From Clusia tigrina (Eukaryota > Arthropoda > Insecta > Diptera > Clusiidae), in the NCBI GenBank assembly GCA_920105625.2, contig OV050032.1, positions 14,540,807 through 14,604,806 of the forward strand: a stretch of 64,000 nucleotides of DNA, written 5' to 3'. The notes under the pieces are model-generated. The model was not told the origin of the DNA. It made no database searches and saw only the letters and a list, made by a program, of their open reading frames with translations. Both the position numbers and the translations under genes were made by a program. Below, one piece after another: positions 9,847-24,163 of the stretch; position 1 is the first letter of the stretch, and the number at the start of each line of letters is the position of its first letter.

Positions 9847-12800
9847 CACCATAATCAGAGTGAAATCCGGTTAGCGAAACTGAGCCCAGCCCACTGGCAA
9901 ATAGAACACACCGCTTTAAATGGAACTGCTCCAACTGCAACAAAAGAAAAGGCGGAGCCCGATACTCCGCCTTTTCTTTTGTAGCAATTGGTGTTTCAAA
10001 AGTTAGCTTAATAACGGCTCGCATCCGCGGCTCACAACGGACCCCACGGGTGGTCTAAGTGGCATCACTGCTTTCTTGGTGCTCCCGCTGCCTAACCTAC
10101 CTACCTACCTACCTAGCGTAATAACACAACAGCCAGAAGCCAATTTTCGCTAACAAATATTCACTTCGCAATTCCTGATTCCTCCATGAGATTTTCAATT
10201 GGAGACGATACGTGAAAGCACTGTGTCGTCCGTCCCCTCTGCTTCCTTCCATCATTGTTACAGAGAACCCATCAGCAAACTCCAACGAACAATGTTTGAT
10301 GTGTTCATAAATCAAAAACTGCACATTTTCACGACTTTCGTGGACAACAATTGCAACAACAATAGAAAAGAGAAAATCCACAAGCAGGAAAAATCGAAAA
10401 ATGAGACGTGAAAAGTGATTTTCTTGCAGAAAATTTTCAGTTATAAGAAAAAGAAACCAACCAAAGCCATCAGAAAATGAGGAAAATCGTCATTCTTAGA
10501 AAAATTGTGTAGGATTATGAAAACAACAACAACAACCCAAACAAAAACCACAACAACCCAAACAAAAACCATAACAACCCGAACAACAGCAACCCAAACA
10601 ACCCGAACAACAACAACAACCCCAACAAGAAGGACTTAAACAACCATTCGCTGCAGTGGCGAGTACGAATGCGAGTTGTGTTGCTAGTGTTGTTGCCCTT
10701 TGTGTGTAAATTCATGCAGCATAAACTCATTCCATTGTCCTCTTACACCGTGCTTTCTCTTTTCTTCTTTTTACCGTCTGTTTGCAGATCCTGATGGCGG
10801 AGCTGCCGCAAATAATGTGATTGGCGGTCCACCGGGCAGCACACCACCACCGTACGCCGACGCCGGCCACCACCATGGCAAGCTGAGCGGCCAGGTGCTG
10901 CTCTCGGAGCTGCCCGAACCACCCATACCCGTCTCGGAGATTGGACCCATCCCACCGCCGCCAATGTTCTCCACACCGAGTCCCACACTGATTGCGGGAC
11001 GTGCGCACGGTCCGGGCGCTATTAACGATCAGGACTATCAGGACTACGATTACGATGGTACGCAGCCAGCCATGAGCGCTCTAAGTGCTCCGCGTTTGCT
11101 TTGTGCAGAGTGTGCGCTCCGCTGCGTTTCCCACTCCTGCCACAGCACTTTTCCAGTGTGTCTCAAATGTGCCTTTGTTATGCGCTGCCATTCATTTTTC
11201 CTCTTCTATTTCCATTTTTTATTTTTGTTTCCTTTCATTCTTCAATGTCAGTTACTCTGAATGCAGTTTTCGCCTGTAAATAAACTGAACTGCGCTCGAT
11301 AATGGCTTTTGTGGGCACTGCCGCAAATGCCGCAACTGGCTCGAATGGCGACTGCACCTCCTTCACATCGTCATCATCATTATTATCAAATGCTTTTTTC
11401 ATTCAATTATGAGAGCCTGCGAAGCAGTTCAACGGTGCTGTGCTTTGTAATTTATGCTCTTTTTGTTAATTTTGCATTCATGACTTAACTGCTGCTTAGG
11501 CAGCGGCACACATTACTTGGCTCGTGAAGCAGGAGCAGTTGCATCGGCAGGAGCAGCCGCAGCCGCAGCAGTTTTTATTTTTGCTTTATTCACTCAGTTT
11601 GCCAGCGCTTTTGCTCCGTTGCCCGCTGCACTTTTATTTGTTTGGCTTCGCAATGAGCGCATTGGCTGATTTTTTTTATTGCATACTTTCAGGCAAATAA
11701 GTATATTAATTGCATTTCATTGCGAATTCATTCTTTCTCGCTGGTATTGAGCTCTTTTCAGTACTTCGCTTTCATCTTCCATTTCTTTGCTTACGGTCGC
11801 TTCGGGAAATTCTTAAATTTAAATTATATCGCTTCTTCTTTTTGGCAGATCATGATCCTGATCCCGATGAAATCGACTCCGATGAGGAGTACTTGTTCCA
11901 GCTGCACCAACAGCAGCAACAGCATCCCAACCATGTCGATACGCAACGCATTGAGGAAATTCCAGCCAAAGAGCCCAAGCCGAATGCAGTTCCTCTCAAA
12001 TCAGCACTCAAAAAGAAGCCCAACCAGGCGTCCAGCTCGTCGCCAGCCACGCCCACACAAGACCACAGCAACGCCAACGGCAGTGTGCAGGGTGCCGCTG
12101 CAGGCAGCAGTGGCAGCGGCGGCGCCAGCAGCTCCTCGGCCAATCAGCGCCCGTTGGTGGTGCGCCAAGACGCCACCAACAACTACTCGCTGAAGTAAGT
12201 AGCGTGAGCGCCCCCCGCACTCACCCACTCTCACTCTTGGTTTCCGTAATTTGGAATTTTCTTTGAATATTCTTTAGCGTTTCAATTCTTGTTTTGGTTT
12301 TTTACGTAAATCTAGCGTAGCGAAACAGTTCTAATTTGATTCTTTAACATCTTTTGTTCGTTTTTCGTACTTTTTGGCTTTTTCTCTTCGGTTATTCCAT
12401 TCTTTTTCTTTCTTCTTCTTCTTCAACATTTACTAAAATTTGTGAGATTTTTGTCAACAATCGTCAAAGTACGTTTCGCATATAATTTTATTTACTTACT
12501 TACTCATAATTCTTTTCTTTCTTTTTCTTTGTTTTACTCAATTTGTTTACCCCGAATTAGGCCTATACTACGCCCACGGATTAGAATATGGTAATAATTT
12601 ATAGATTTATTTACAAATTGAATGGTTTTTAGTCTCCCCCCCATTTGAGTTCATCCCACACCACACTTCTGGGGCCAGCTTTTCAGCGCTACTCTGAAAT
12701 GACAGCAGCCGCGATGGAAGGAATCAGTCCACCGCAAAACGAGATTCTCCATGCCGATGGAGATATGACTCGACACCGGTTTCTGGTTCAGATACTCTAA

Positions 12801-13860
12801 ACTGCCCCTTGGTACAACCCGACATGAGTGGCACTTCAGATACTCTAAACTGCCCCTTGGTACAACCCGACATGAGTGGCACTTCAGATACTCTAAACTG
12901 CCCTTTGGTACAACCCAACATGAGTGGCACTTCAGATACTCTAAACTGCCCCTTGGTACAACCCGACATGAGTGGCACTTCAGATACTCTAAACTACCCC
13001 TTGGTACCACCCGACATGAGTGGCACTTCAGATACTCTAAACTGCCCCTTGGTACCACCCGACATGAGTGGCAGTAGTCTGTAAAACGAAAAGAACGCAA
13101 GCAGTGCATCCTTATTTGTACGCAAATAGTGTTCCGAACCGAATGCTCGCATTTGTTAGTTTGGTATTCCTCGTAGGTGCCATGAATTAAATACTCTACG
13201 ATCCATCGAAAATGGGGAACCAGGGACCGGTAGAGGAAATGAGTGGAAGGCCCCTGGTCTATGGTGGAAGCCATGCCATGCCATCTGCCAAAATGTTGTA
13301 GAAAAGTACTTCCGCTTATTTTTAATGAAATTTTCAACTCGAAACGGTCCAAGTGGAAACGCTATTCTGGACTATAAACGTCTAGTATATTCGTGCTATA
13401 TACGAAAACCAAAGCAACCGACTTTAGGGGAGCTTAAGTGTCGACACCAAGTTCCGTTTCGTTTTACAGAATCACCGCAGAAGTCTTAGGTGCGTCCAAA
13501 GCACCTGAATAGGCTTTCCTTCCGTAATAAGCCTTCCTTATTACATGGAATTATTGCCTACTCTTAGGGGCAGTTTTATTGTATAAACTACAGTATGATC
13601 CACAGTACAGGTTTATTGTATGTACTGTGGATCATACAATAAACCTGCCCCTAAGATTCCTGTAGACTTTACAGAGTACACTCAAAACGTTCATATCGGA
13701 GTGCAAAATCGAGCAGCAAAAGTCATTTGAACTCTGTTGTAACTGAAGGTAGCGCTGGAAGGCCAGCCCCAAAAGTGTTCAACCACTCCCACATGCCTCC
13801 TTTTCCTTTCTCTAGATCTCTGTCTCTCTCTCTTTCTCACTCTCTCTTACTCACTCTCTC

Positions 13861-13895
<35 letters not shown>

Positions 13896-16800
13896 CTCTG
13901 TCTGTCTCTGTGTACATTTCTCACCCATATTACATTACACGCCTCATACACGTGCTGTACTAATTTTTGGTTTTTGATTGCAAACACTGTACATAAAGCG
14001 CACTTAACTAACCGCGTTACACTTGTCATACATCATTCACACCAACCCTACCCCTACTCCTATCCGTACCCCATAGCCCGTAGCTCTCCTACCTATCATC
14101 CCCATCCATCAGCCTGCCAGATAGACGCATGCAAGAGCAAATTTAGTATGTGTTGGTTATATGTATACCCAAGGCGGGCTGTCATTCAACTCGATGTCAG
14201 CCCGAAGCACCGAGTCTTACACACGCACGCACACTCAAATTTACGCACCCATTGCATGCCCACTTGTAAAAAATAACTTGCAAAAATTATGAACATTCCA
14301 TTGATTATTTGCGTAAACACTTGCACCAGGTACGATTTTGTATATACACACATCTAGGATACTCGCATTGTATTTTAAGTATTTGTTCAGTGAATTTTGT
14401 ATTCTACGCAAGGTGTGCGCTGACTTCAACCCACTTGGTAAACGCTCCGCTATGCGTCACTCAGGATTTCCCGCGATTTTGAGTGGATTCACCGCGATTT
14501 TGAGTGGATTCACCACGATTTTGAGTGGATTCACCACGATTTTGAGTGGATTCACCACTATTCTGAGTGGATTCTCCACGATTTTGAGTGGATTCACCAC
14601 TATTCTGAGTGGATTCTCCACGATTCTGAGTGGATTCTCCACGATTTTGAGTGGATTCACCACAATTTTGAGTGGATTCACCGCAATTTTGAGTGGATTC
14701 ACCACGATTTTGAGAGGATTCACCACGATTTTGAGTGGATTCACCACGATTTTGAGTGGATTCACCACGATTTTGAGTGGATTCACCACTATTCTGAGTG
14801 GATTCTCCACGATTTTGAGTGGATTCACCGCTATTCATGTACAACGTCCGTCTGCTTTATTTCGCTGCTTTGCCGTTTGACGTTTAAGTTTCTTTACTCT
14901 GCATTCTCTGATCCACACGCATATTTGTGTGGAGCTGAGGAACGCTTTCACGGTGATGCATTTGCTATGGGCCCCTACGAACACCCAAGACCTCAAACAT
15001 ACTCTACATTTGCGGAGGTTGTTGAGGAAATTTTTCGACTAGTGGACGTCTGACGAGAGACATTTTCAAGCCGTTCCATATGAACTACTCTCAGGAAGCG
15101 TGTATAACCGATTTTTTTACCACTCGCATAATTGCACCACGCACAGTGAGTCAGTGGACACAGGATTATAACTATGAGAGGCATCGCACAAAAGTTTCTG
15201 TTTCACTGTTTTCCTGAGCCCTAAGCAAATCCATTACAACATAAGCAGAGATTCCTAGAGACAAGGAATGCGACGACTATACGTCTGTAATCCTTTTTAC
15301 TCCCTTCCTTATGCTGCTCTGCTTCTGATTATCCCTGCTAATGCCACAAAGTCTCTTCTACTACTCTACTTCATCCATTTAAGCTGTGCACATAATTCTG
15401 AGGCACCTGAAGATGGTTGCAAACTGCATTCAGAGTGCTTTTTAATGCCTTGAATTCTCAGTTGCCCGCTGCAGTGCTCTTCATTTGAGAACTTTTATTT
15501 TCAATTAAACTATTTAAAGGGGCAGAAACAATACACGAGCCACACACAAACCGAGCTTCGTTGAAATTTCACAACAAATTTACTTGATTTGTGGGAGAAT
15601 GGCGCAAACAAAAAGGTTTCCATTACCCTAATATGCATTAACTGTTTTATAAACAATCAACTTTACTCCTGTTGCTGCTTCTGCCATCGTGCCAGCGAAG
15701 CCACCAACTGTACGGAGTGAACTTGGCGGAGCTGCCCTGCTCTGGCCTGGCCTGGCGTGGCGTGCCCGGGCTATGCTCTGCCCTGACACCCTCATTAAAC
15801 GCAAACATTTTAAATTCAGGAAACTTTGTGCTTCCTCCACTGTTGGCAGCACGAGTGGTGGGTGGCATCATGTTGGCAGGGGTAGAAGGACTGCTGAGGG
15901 GGGAGGGTGTCGCTTTGCTCATATAAAATTAATTGTTTTAGTTCTGGAGCTGTGCCGTTGATGTTGTTCATTGCTTTAAATTGCTAAGCAGCGATTTTTC
16001 ATTCTGCGTGATAATTAAAACGGAAACTTCAAAGTGGCAAGTTGGAAGTTCGCTCTTATCCTGGCTCCGTCTGCTGTAGCGACTGTTTTACTCGTAATAC
16101 AATTTGTGTGTGCTCGTGCCTTTGAATAGAGACGCACCAGAAGAAAAGCCATGCAGGATCTTGGCTGTGTGAGAGTATTTATGGTTCAATTCTCTTTTCT
16201 CAGTTGCTTGCGATGTGTTCTTCAGTTCGGTGATTGTGCATTTAGAGTGATGAGTCACTCCACTCCACTCCACTTCAGTCTACTCCACTCTGGTCCTCAG
16301 TCAATCAATCAATTCCTGCACGTAAGCATGTTTTAATCATGCTCATCTGGTCATGCTTGCGCGTTACAACATTTTTAAATATTTGCAAACAAAAAACAAA
16401 CAGAAAATAGAACGCGTTGCTCGGTTCGTAGGGATGCGACGGGATGGGTGTGACCCCCGGTGACAGACTGTCTCAAGAGACACTTCTAATTTTGTAATTG
16501 CCTTTGGGCTTCTCTCCAAGTGGCCCTAGCAGGAAATTCAAAGGATATGTCATAATGTTGCCATCTACTGATGTCACTCACTAACCAGAATCCTATTGGA
16601 TGAGTAGAAGAAGAGGAGAGTTATCCTGTTGTATCACATAAGCCAGACACTTCGTTTTTATCTGTGGATCGCTTACAGTTCCACGAATTGGGATCATACC
16701 AAGGGTACAAATGTAACGATCAGGCTTAGCGCAGAATAACAAGTGGACGCTCTGTTTTGAATAGAAGGGCGGGCCCACGTACATGCCAGCCCACTCCCAT

Positions 16801-19800
16801 TCAAGACAGTGAAGCCCCATTTATGTATCAAGTTCCAACCTTCTATCATTGTATTGGTCCTCTAGGGTTTCAGTTTCAGGGCGAGCCCACGTACATGCCA
16901 GCACACTCCCATTCAAGAGAGTCTGCTGCATTTATGTATCGAGTTCTAACCTTGTATCGTTCTACTGGTCCTCTTGGGTTTCAGTTTTTCCTCAACACCC
17001 AGTAAAATGACCAGTTGAGGCATCTTAGAAAGCATTTTCTGGGATCCTCGCAGACACATCGTAATTTTCCTTACGGGATACGTGTACTTTTCGTTCTACA
17101 CATGTATATTAACAAGTGTCCTAGGGTGTCCTTTGTATGCACATGATGACACTTTTTCTTTGTTGCTACTTCAAGTAAGATTTTCATCGTCAAATTGCTT
17201 TTAAGCAGCTTTGGCTCAGCGTATCTAAATACATCTGCGCCTGTATTTAACTAAGTCCTTTGTCGTTATTTTTTTCTTTTTCCCTTTTTTTTTCTTTTTT
17301 GTTGTGAATTATTATTTATTAACCAAAATGAGCAAGTAATAAATTTGGGGCGGATCCTTTGCGAAGCACATTTAAGTGCTTTCAAATGACACTCACTCTC
17401 CCGGAGGCAGAGACAGACTTTGCCACTTCACGGCCTACCGTTCTAACATCGATGATTGATAGACTTTTAATAGGAAAGTCATTTATGAAGGGATTTTGCC
17501 TTATAAATGAATATGTATATCTGTGTATGTGTGTGTGTGTGTAGCTGGGTGTGTCAACTGCAGCTGCTGCTGTTATGGTTATAATGCCACGGAGCGTATA
17601 TGATTTTGTTTGTTGTGTCAGGTGGGTTGATTATCAAAACGAAATTACTCTCAATTTACATTGACAGCCAGGATTGCCTCAAGCACAGGCCCAGCACAGA
17701 CCGAGCATAAGCCCAGCACAGACCCAGTACAGACCCAGTACAGGCCTAGCACAGAGCCAGAACGAACTCAGTACAAACCGAGCACAGGCCTAGCACCGAA
17801 CCAGCACAGGCCCACCACAGACCAAGCACAGACCAAGCACAGACCAAGCACAGACCCAGCATAGTCCCAGCACAGACCCAGCACAGACCAAGCACAGACC
17901 CAGTACAGGCCTAGCACAGAGCCAGAACGAACTCAGTACAAACCGAGCACAGGCCTAGCACCGGACCAGCACAGGCCCACCACAGACCAAGCACAGACCA
18001 AGCACAGACCCAGCATAGTCCCAGCACAGACCCAGCATAGTCCCAGAACAGACCGAGCACAGACCAAGCACAGACCCAGCATAGTCCCAGCACAGACCGA
18101 GCACAGACCCAGTACAGACCCAGTACAGCCCTAGCACAGAGCCAGAACGAACTCAGTACAAACCGAGCACAGGCCTAGCACCGGACCAGCACAGGCCCAC
18201 CACAGACCAAGCACAGACCAAGCACAGACTCAGCATAGTCCCAGCACAGACCCAGCATAGTCCCAGAACAGACCGAGCACAGACCAAGCACAGACTCAGC
18301 ACATACCTAGTACAGTCCCAGCACAGGCCTAGTACAGACCCAGTACATACCCAGCACAGACACAGAACGAAACCAGTTTGAGGCCCGTCCTTTAACTGCA
18401 ATGTTTATATTTTGCAAGGTAGCAAACCTTCAACACTTGATCCGCTCTTCTGTTTTCGAGAGTGCTCGGAACTGGTGCATTGACGCGATCCGGGCGACTT
18501 AGCCAATTTTTATTGTTTTTTTTCCCACGCGAATCGATCACGCCTTATTGGCTGACTTGAGTGATTTCTGCATTGCTCCTTGGGTTTCATTTGTGGCTCA
18601 CCCACTTTTTTTGTGGCTCACCCACTCTTTTTGTGGCTCACCCACTCTTTTTGTGGCTTCCTCCGTACCTGCCGTTTAGTTGGCATTTAAAGCGTTTTTT
18701 GCTCTTTTTCGTTCAAAGTTTCCTTCAATTAATTTTATTTAATTAATGAAAATTGAAACCATCCTCTGTGAATGTCTTCCTAAATTCCTCTTCTGCCCGT
18801 CGTATACCTACATGCATGGTATTATTTATTTACCGGCTTTGTGTGTCTTTGATCCTCATTTTCTGCACCTTTCCTTGTGCTGCTCGTGTGTCTGCTTTAA
18901 ATGAAATTAATTAAAAATTTTCGACAGCCATTTCGCGTTTCAAAAGAACGACTTTTGCTTAATTTCATTTTTATTTCTTGTCTCCACCACTCCATCTCCA
19001 GGTTGTGTACAAGGACCGCAAAAGTAGCGTGGAATTTGCTTAAGTGAAGCTTTACACACTCTGCAAGTCCATGGTTGCTTGGCTGCCGGTAACTGAAGTC
19101 GACCCAGAGGAAGTGCCTTCAATTTTTGTAGGAATTCAATTCAAATGCTTCAACTTGAAAGTCAGCGAAATATGTTCATAACTCTGTTCTTTCTATACAT
19201 GTGTATTGTGTGTATGTGGGTTTGTATGTTTGTGTGTGTTTGTGTGTGTTTGTGTGTGTGTGTGTGTTGTGCAAATAATTCAGGCACTTCTGCTCGCTGA
19301 TTTCCTCCTGCCGTGCTCTTAGTCAGAAAGTCAGAACTTTTTATTGTGCGCTTTGGGATCCTTTGTGTTCATTTTCTTATTGCATACTTTTCAGCGCTGC
19401 TATATTTACACTTGGAATTATAAGCTGGTTGGCTTGCTGTGATTGCCGGTGCATATGCTCGCTTTCCCCCGATCTGTGTGGTTTGCAGTCTTAAGCGCCA
19501 CCACCACCCTCCGCCAGCCCGCTGGCAAGAAGCTCGACTCCATTGCGAGCAGTTCCTGGTTGTCTGTCATGTTCGGCTTGTACCGTTGGATATATCGCAT
19601 TTTCAGCATTTTCTGCATTGCTGCACTCGCAATTCCCGCAGTTTTATTTGTCTTATTTGCATCAACTTGTGACTTTGCAAGTACGCGGTTGGTTTTGTTT
19701 GAGTTTGAATTAAAGTTTGCGTGGTTTCAGTTCGGTTTACTTGATTATGGAAATAAATTTTGCACATATTTTGCGGCAAATACACTTGTCATGTTGATGT

Positions 19801-21955
19801 GAATATATGCACTCTTGTCTGTGTACATATTTTTGCTGATTTGCATGTGTGTCTGTGTGTGTGTGTGTGTGTGTGTGTTCTTCTGTTTAATTGGGAAAAC
19901 TCAATTGTAAAGTTTTGATTTGTAAGTGGAATTATGCCATCAGGCTGTAATCGGATGAAAGGAAACGAACGTTCGCATCGTCTAGCAAACAATAATACTG
20001 CACCCTAAATGTAGACTGCAATATTATGTTAATCAGGCACAATTTTGTAGGGAAGTGCTCCTGAGTATAATTGGTAGTTTTATGAAACACCTGAAAGTAT
20101 GCTACACATTTTATACAACAAAGTGCAGCATAATTTTGGAGCCTACAAAAAGTCAAAATATATATATGTATATAGGATACTTACCGCAATTCTCTGATAC
20201 CTAATGCCATGAATCTATTATTCAGCGTATTCAAAGCACCTAAAAATATGCCAAGTATTTTGAGAAATCCGTATATGAAAGCAGAAAAAGCATTGTTAAA
20301 AGTTATTATTATGCAACTTTTGTAAATTAAACAGTAACGTTCACAAAATTTATAGTCCAGACCCTAAACACCCCTCCCACCCCTTAACTAAGTGTTTATA
20401 TATTTAATTAATGGAGAATCGTTTAACAATATTGTTTATATTCAAATAATTTGTCAATAGAATTGTAAGATTCTGGGTGAAAGTATACGTCCACCGATCA
20501 GCGAAAGCATCTCACCTCGCTGTTGGCATAACTAATAAACTCGAAATCACCTCAGTCACTCGATATTGATTGCTGCTTCGTTTTATGTGGGCACACACAA
20601 AAGTTGCTCTGGAAGAAGGGCTCTCAAACAGCCCCAATATCCACCCCATCACACTGAGGTAGTCTACTCTTCCACTGAACCTCTAAGAACTGTGCACGAG
20701 ACGTGCAATTCCGCTATCAAAGACCGCAGCAGTTCTGCGAGTCTTGTGCCAAGCGGGCCCAATCAATGAGTATGCGCTGCGAACTGCTGAACAGTTATTA
20801 AGGACGCATGACTGGGCTGCTGCATTTGGTGCCACATTAAATTTTAATGGAATTATTGTAGTCGCATACGTTGAAACGGAATTCATGCAACAAGGTTGCG
20901 TTCTATGGGCCGCACACACTACTCTGAGCATTGTCCTCGCGGAGCTAATCCGTTGCTGCAATGCCATTGCAATGTTGCTGCACATAGCGCCACCATTTCA
21001 AAGTGCAACGAATTAGCTGCATTTATGCGCATCTTGACATGAGCGCAGCGTATGTGAAATGCAATTGCACACAAGTGCAGTACAGCGCATTATCTCTAAA
21101 GTGCAGACGGGTGGGACTGGAGCTGTGCCTGGGCTACGAAGAGGGCACACACTCATCCCCTTCGCTCACTCGCTTGACATAAATGGTGCTGGCAGAGATA
21201 CAGTTTTACGGCGTAGTGGTGGTCGTAGTAGTTCTACTACGCCAGCGAGTCACAACCCACAGTATCCCAGCAGGAAACGTGGCGACACGAGTAGTAGGAA
21301 GTGAGCGAAGCACCACTGTTTGGGCTCACCTTCTCGATTACGCCATTGTTATTGTGAGTCACCTTTGAGCTGAGGTCCTTAGAAGTTTGTGGGTGTTTCG
21401 CGTAACAGCTCCTTTTTGCCTTGCCCGTAATCTGTGTGGTAATCCAGCGGTGGCCTTCATGCAATTTCCCCCCTGTCGGTGTAGCGCAACCGAGTTCCGT
21501 TACGAGGATGTGTGGCTGTGGCTGAGCCCTACTCAGAACTCGGTTGTTTGCCTTCTTTTGGTGCGTTTGTTTTTGTTTTCTTCATTTGGCATTCGCACTT
21601 CTGTGCATTTAATACATTTAAAGCTATTTTTGCACTTTTCACCCGCGCGAGCGTGCATATTCGCTGCCTTTGTCCCTGGCCTGGCATCCTTCGTTATCCT
21701 TTTTGACGTAAATGAATAAATAATTTGAACACTTGCAAATTCGCTGGGAGATTTTTTCTTTGTGTCTTGTTTTGCTGAAAGGTTTTTGTGTGTCGAGTGT
21801 GAGCTCTCAAATGCTCTGCGCTTTTAGCTGCCTTAGCAAGCGTGTTTTGTTGATGCTGTTGTTGTTGTTGTTGTTGTTGTTTGAAGCTGTCAGGGCCATC
21901 AGTTCACTTCGGAATTTATATGACACTGATATAAAACACATCAAAACAAAAACCA

Positions 21956-21991
<36 letters not shown>

Positions 21992-22286
21992 ATAAGGCAC
22001 AGGCAAAAAGCCATGATAGCGTGTACTTTGAGCAACGTGTGGCTCTGCTCCTTGGCACTCATCAATAAAACAAACGCTCATAAAAAAGTCAAGCGGCCCA
22101 GGGCGGTAGCTGGCATAAAAGCAGCCCCCAACGCTTGACGCTCTTGAGGCTCTCAGCGGGCAGACTCCTCGCTGACGATTGAATTTACGAGGACTCGTAA
22201 TGCGAATAGATTTCTGCCGCATTTGTTTTGAATATTTTCTTAACTTTCAGTCTATTTTAGAGATATTCACAGGGGACAGGCCGCCT

Positions 22287-22320
<34 letters not shown>

Positions 22321-24130
22321 TATTTAAGGGTGTTATACACTGCTACCTGAAAGATCTATTGTGATTCCCCTATTTATATAAAAGATGGGGATAGTCTCAT
22401 CTATAAATCTTCTGTCAGGTTAATTTTCGAACATGTTAAAGAGACTGCTATAAGAAAGGTTTTTGATTTGTAATCAGTTTATCAGCACAGGGGTACAGTT
22501 TGAAGTGAGAACCCCTATTATTCGTTATAATGCCGTTTGTATGCCGTGCACATCTGTGGCAGCGCCTCAGCATTTAGCAAAAATTCAGTCAGGCTGGTCA
22601 TCTTGTAAGGTTTCAATTCCAGGAATTAAAGGAGAGGAATTTTTCGAGGGAACTTTTCTTGTACTGAGACAGTAACATTTCCAATTAAATTTAGGCGCCC
22701 AGTGTGGAGGATCGATTGGTTTACCTCTTCCGGTGATCCGTTCATATATCCCTACAAACACATCCCTACAAACACATCCCTACAAACACATCCCTACAAA
22801 CACATCCCTACAAACACAAATATGCAAGTCCAGCAAAACCGACAGTGTCCGGTTTTTTTTTTAACTTTATTTAATTTATTCTTTCTGACTGCGTTTCCGC
22901 TAAACCCAATTTGCTCTTTCCTTCTAAGCAGAAGCACCTCAGAAATTGTGGGGTTTAGACAAGGTTTGGGGAATACCGAAAATTGCCCTAACCGAGTCGT
23001 TGGTCCTGAATCCTTGCTCCTTGTGATGCCAGTGAGCGAGTGTTTTCCGTATGTGGCTTCGTCTGTGTGTGTGTGTGGTTGTGTGTGGTTGTGGGGTTAT
23101 TTGTGCGCTAATGGCACTTAGTGCGAAATACCAACGAATCATTTAAGGCGTTAATTACACACACTTCCGCCGCCGGAAATGAAGCGTTTGCTCTGAAGTC
23201 ATCTTCACTCGTACACGCGCCACTAAGCAGAGGGATGCTTTTATGCATATGCTAAACCAAACCCAACCATACCACACCAAACCAAACCAAACCAACCAAA
23301 CCAAACCAAACCAAACCAAACCAAACCAAACCAAACCAAACCAAACCAAACCAACCCAACCCAACCCAACCCAACCCAACCAAACCAAACCAAACCAAAC
23401 CAAACCAAACCAAACCAAACCAAACCAACCAAACCAAACCACACCAAACCAAACCAAACCACCTCAAACCAAACCAACCCAACCCAACCAAACCAGACCA
23501 CACCAAACCAGACCAAACCACACCAAACCCAGACCCAGACCCAGACCACACCAAACCCAGACCCAGACCACACCAAACTACCAGTAAACGAAGGGAGCGA
23601 GCAAATTGCCATCTCCTGGGCACCAGCACGGCTTTTGCCTCGTCCTTCTGCTGCTGCCGCCTGCCTTCTTTTCTTGCCGCTCGACATGTCGCTTGTCAAA
23701 ATGAGTGAACACATTTTGAAATTTCGAAAATTTTGTGAAATGTAATTAAGGGGTTTTTTCTCACGCCCACACTCTGCTGCCTGCCGAGTGGAGCGTTGAG
23801 TGAAGAGCAATTAAAAAAATTAATGCGAAATAAGGATAAAATAACAAATAACGCAACGTATGCAACGCCAAGAGGACGCTTGCTTGGTTGGCGGGTTGTT
23901 CGGGTTTCTTTTGCGTGGGTTCTCATGTGTGCTCCCCTTGGGGCATTACGCAGGATTATCAGGATAATGCTTGTGAAATTGCATGTAATGTCGTGTGGAT
24001 CGTACGCACCCTTTATATACTCGTTTAGTATTAAGCTCTTGTAATGAGATAAATTTAATTAAAATTAAGTGCGCCTCCACACAAAACAGAATGTTAGAGG
24101 GAAAAAAGACTCATACACTCTGTCAAAAGA

Positions 24131-24163
<33 letters not shown>

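Noticed and set aside
12651..13352. 233-codon reverse-strand frame
   Set aside because: Its repeated [16 protein letters not shown] segments are the 48-bp minisatellite, whose length is divisible by three and so keeps frames open.
14457..14844. Several long frames on both strands over the 21-bp repeat, for example NPLKIVV or ESTQNRG repeats; also at 40236, 46344, 48182 and 57476
   Set aside because: The 21-bp unit is seven codons with no stop in several frames. All are inside the MITE cores.
23241..23810. 189-codon W/F/G-rich reverse-strand frame
   Set aside because: It spans the CCAAA/CCCAA tract and has no composition expected of a protein.
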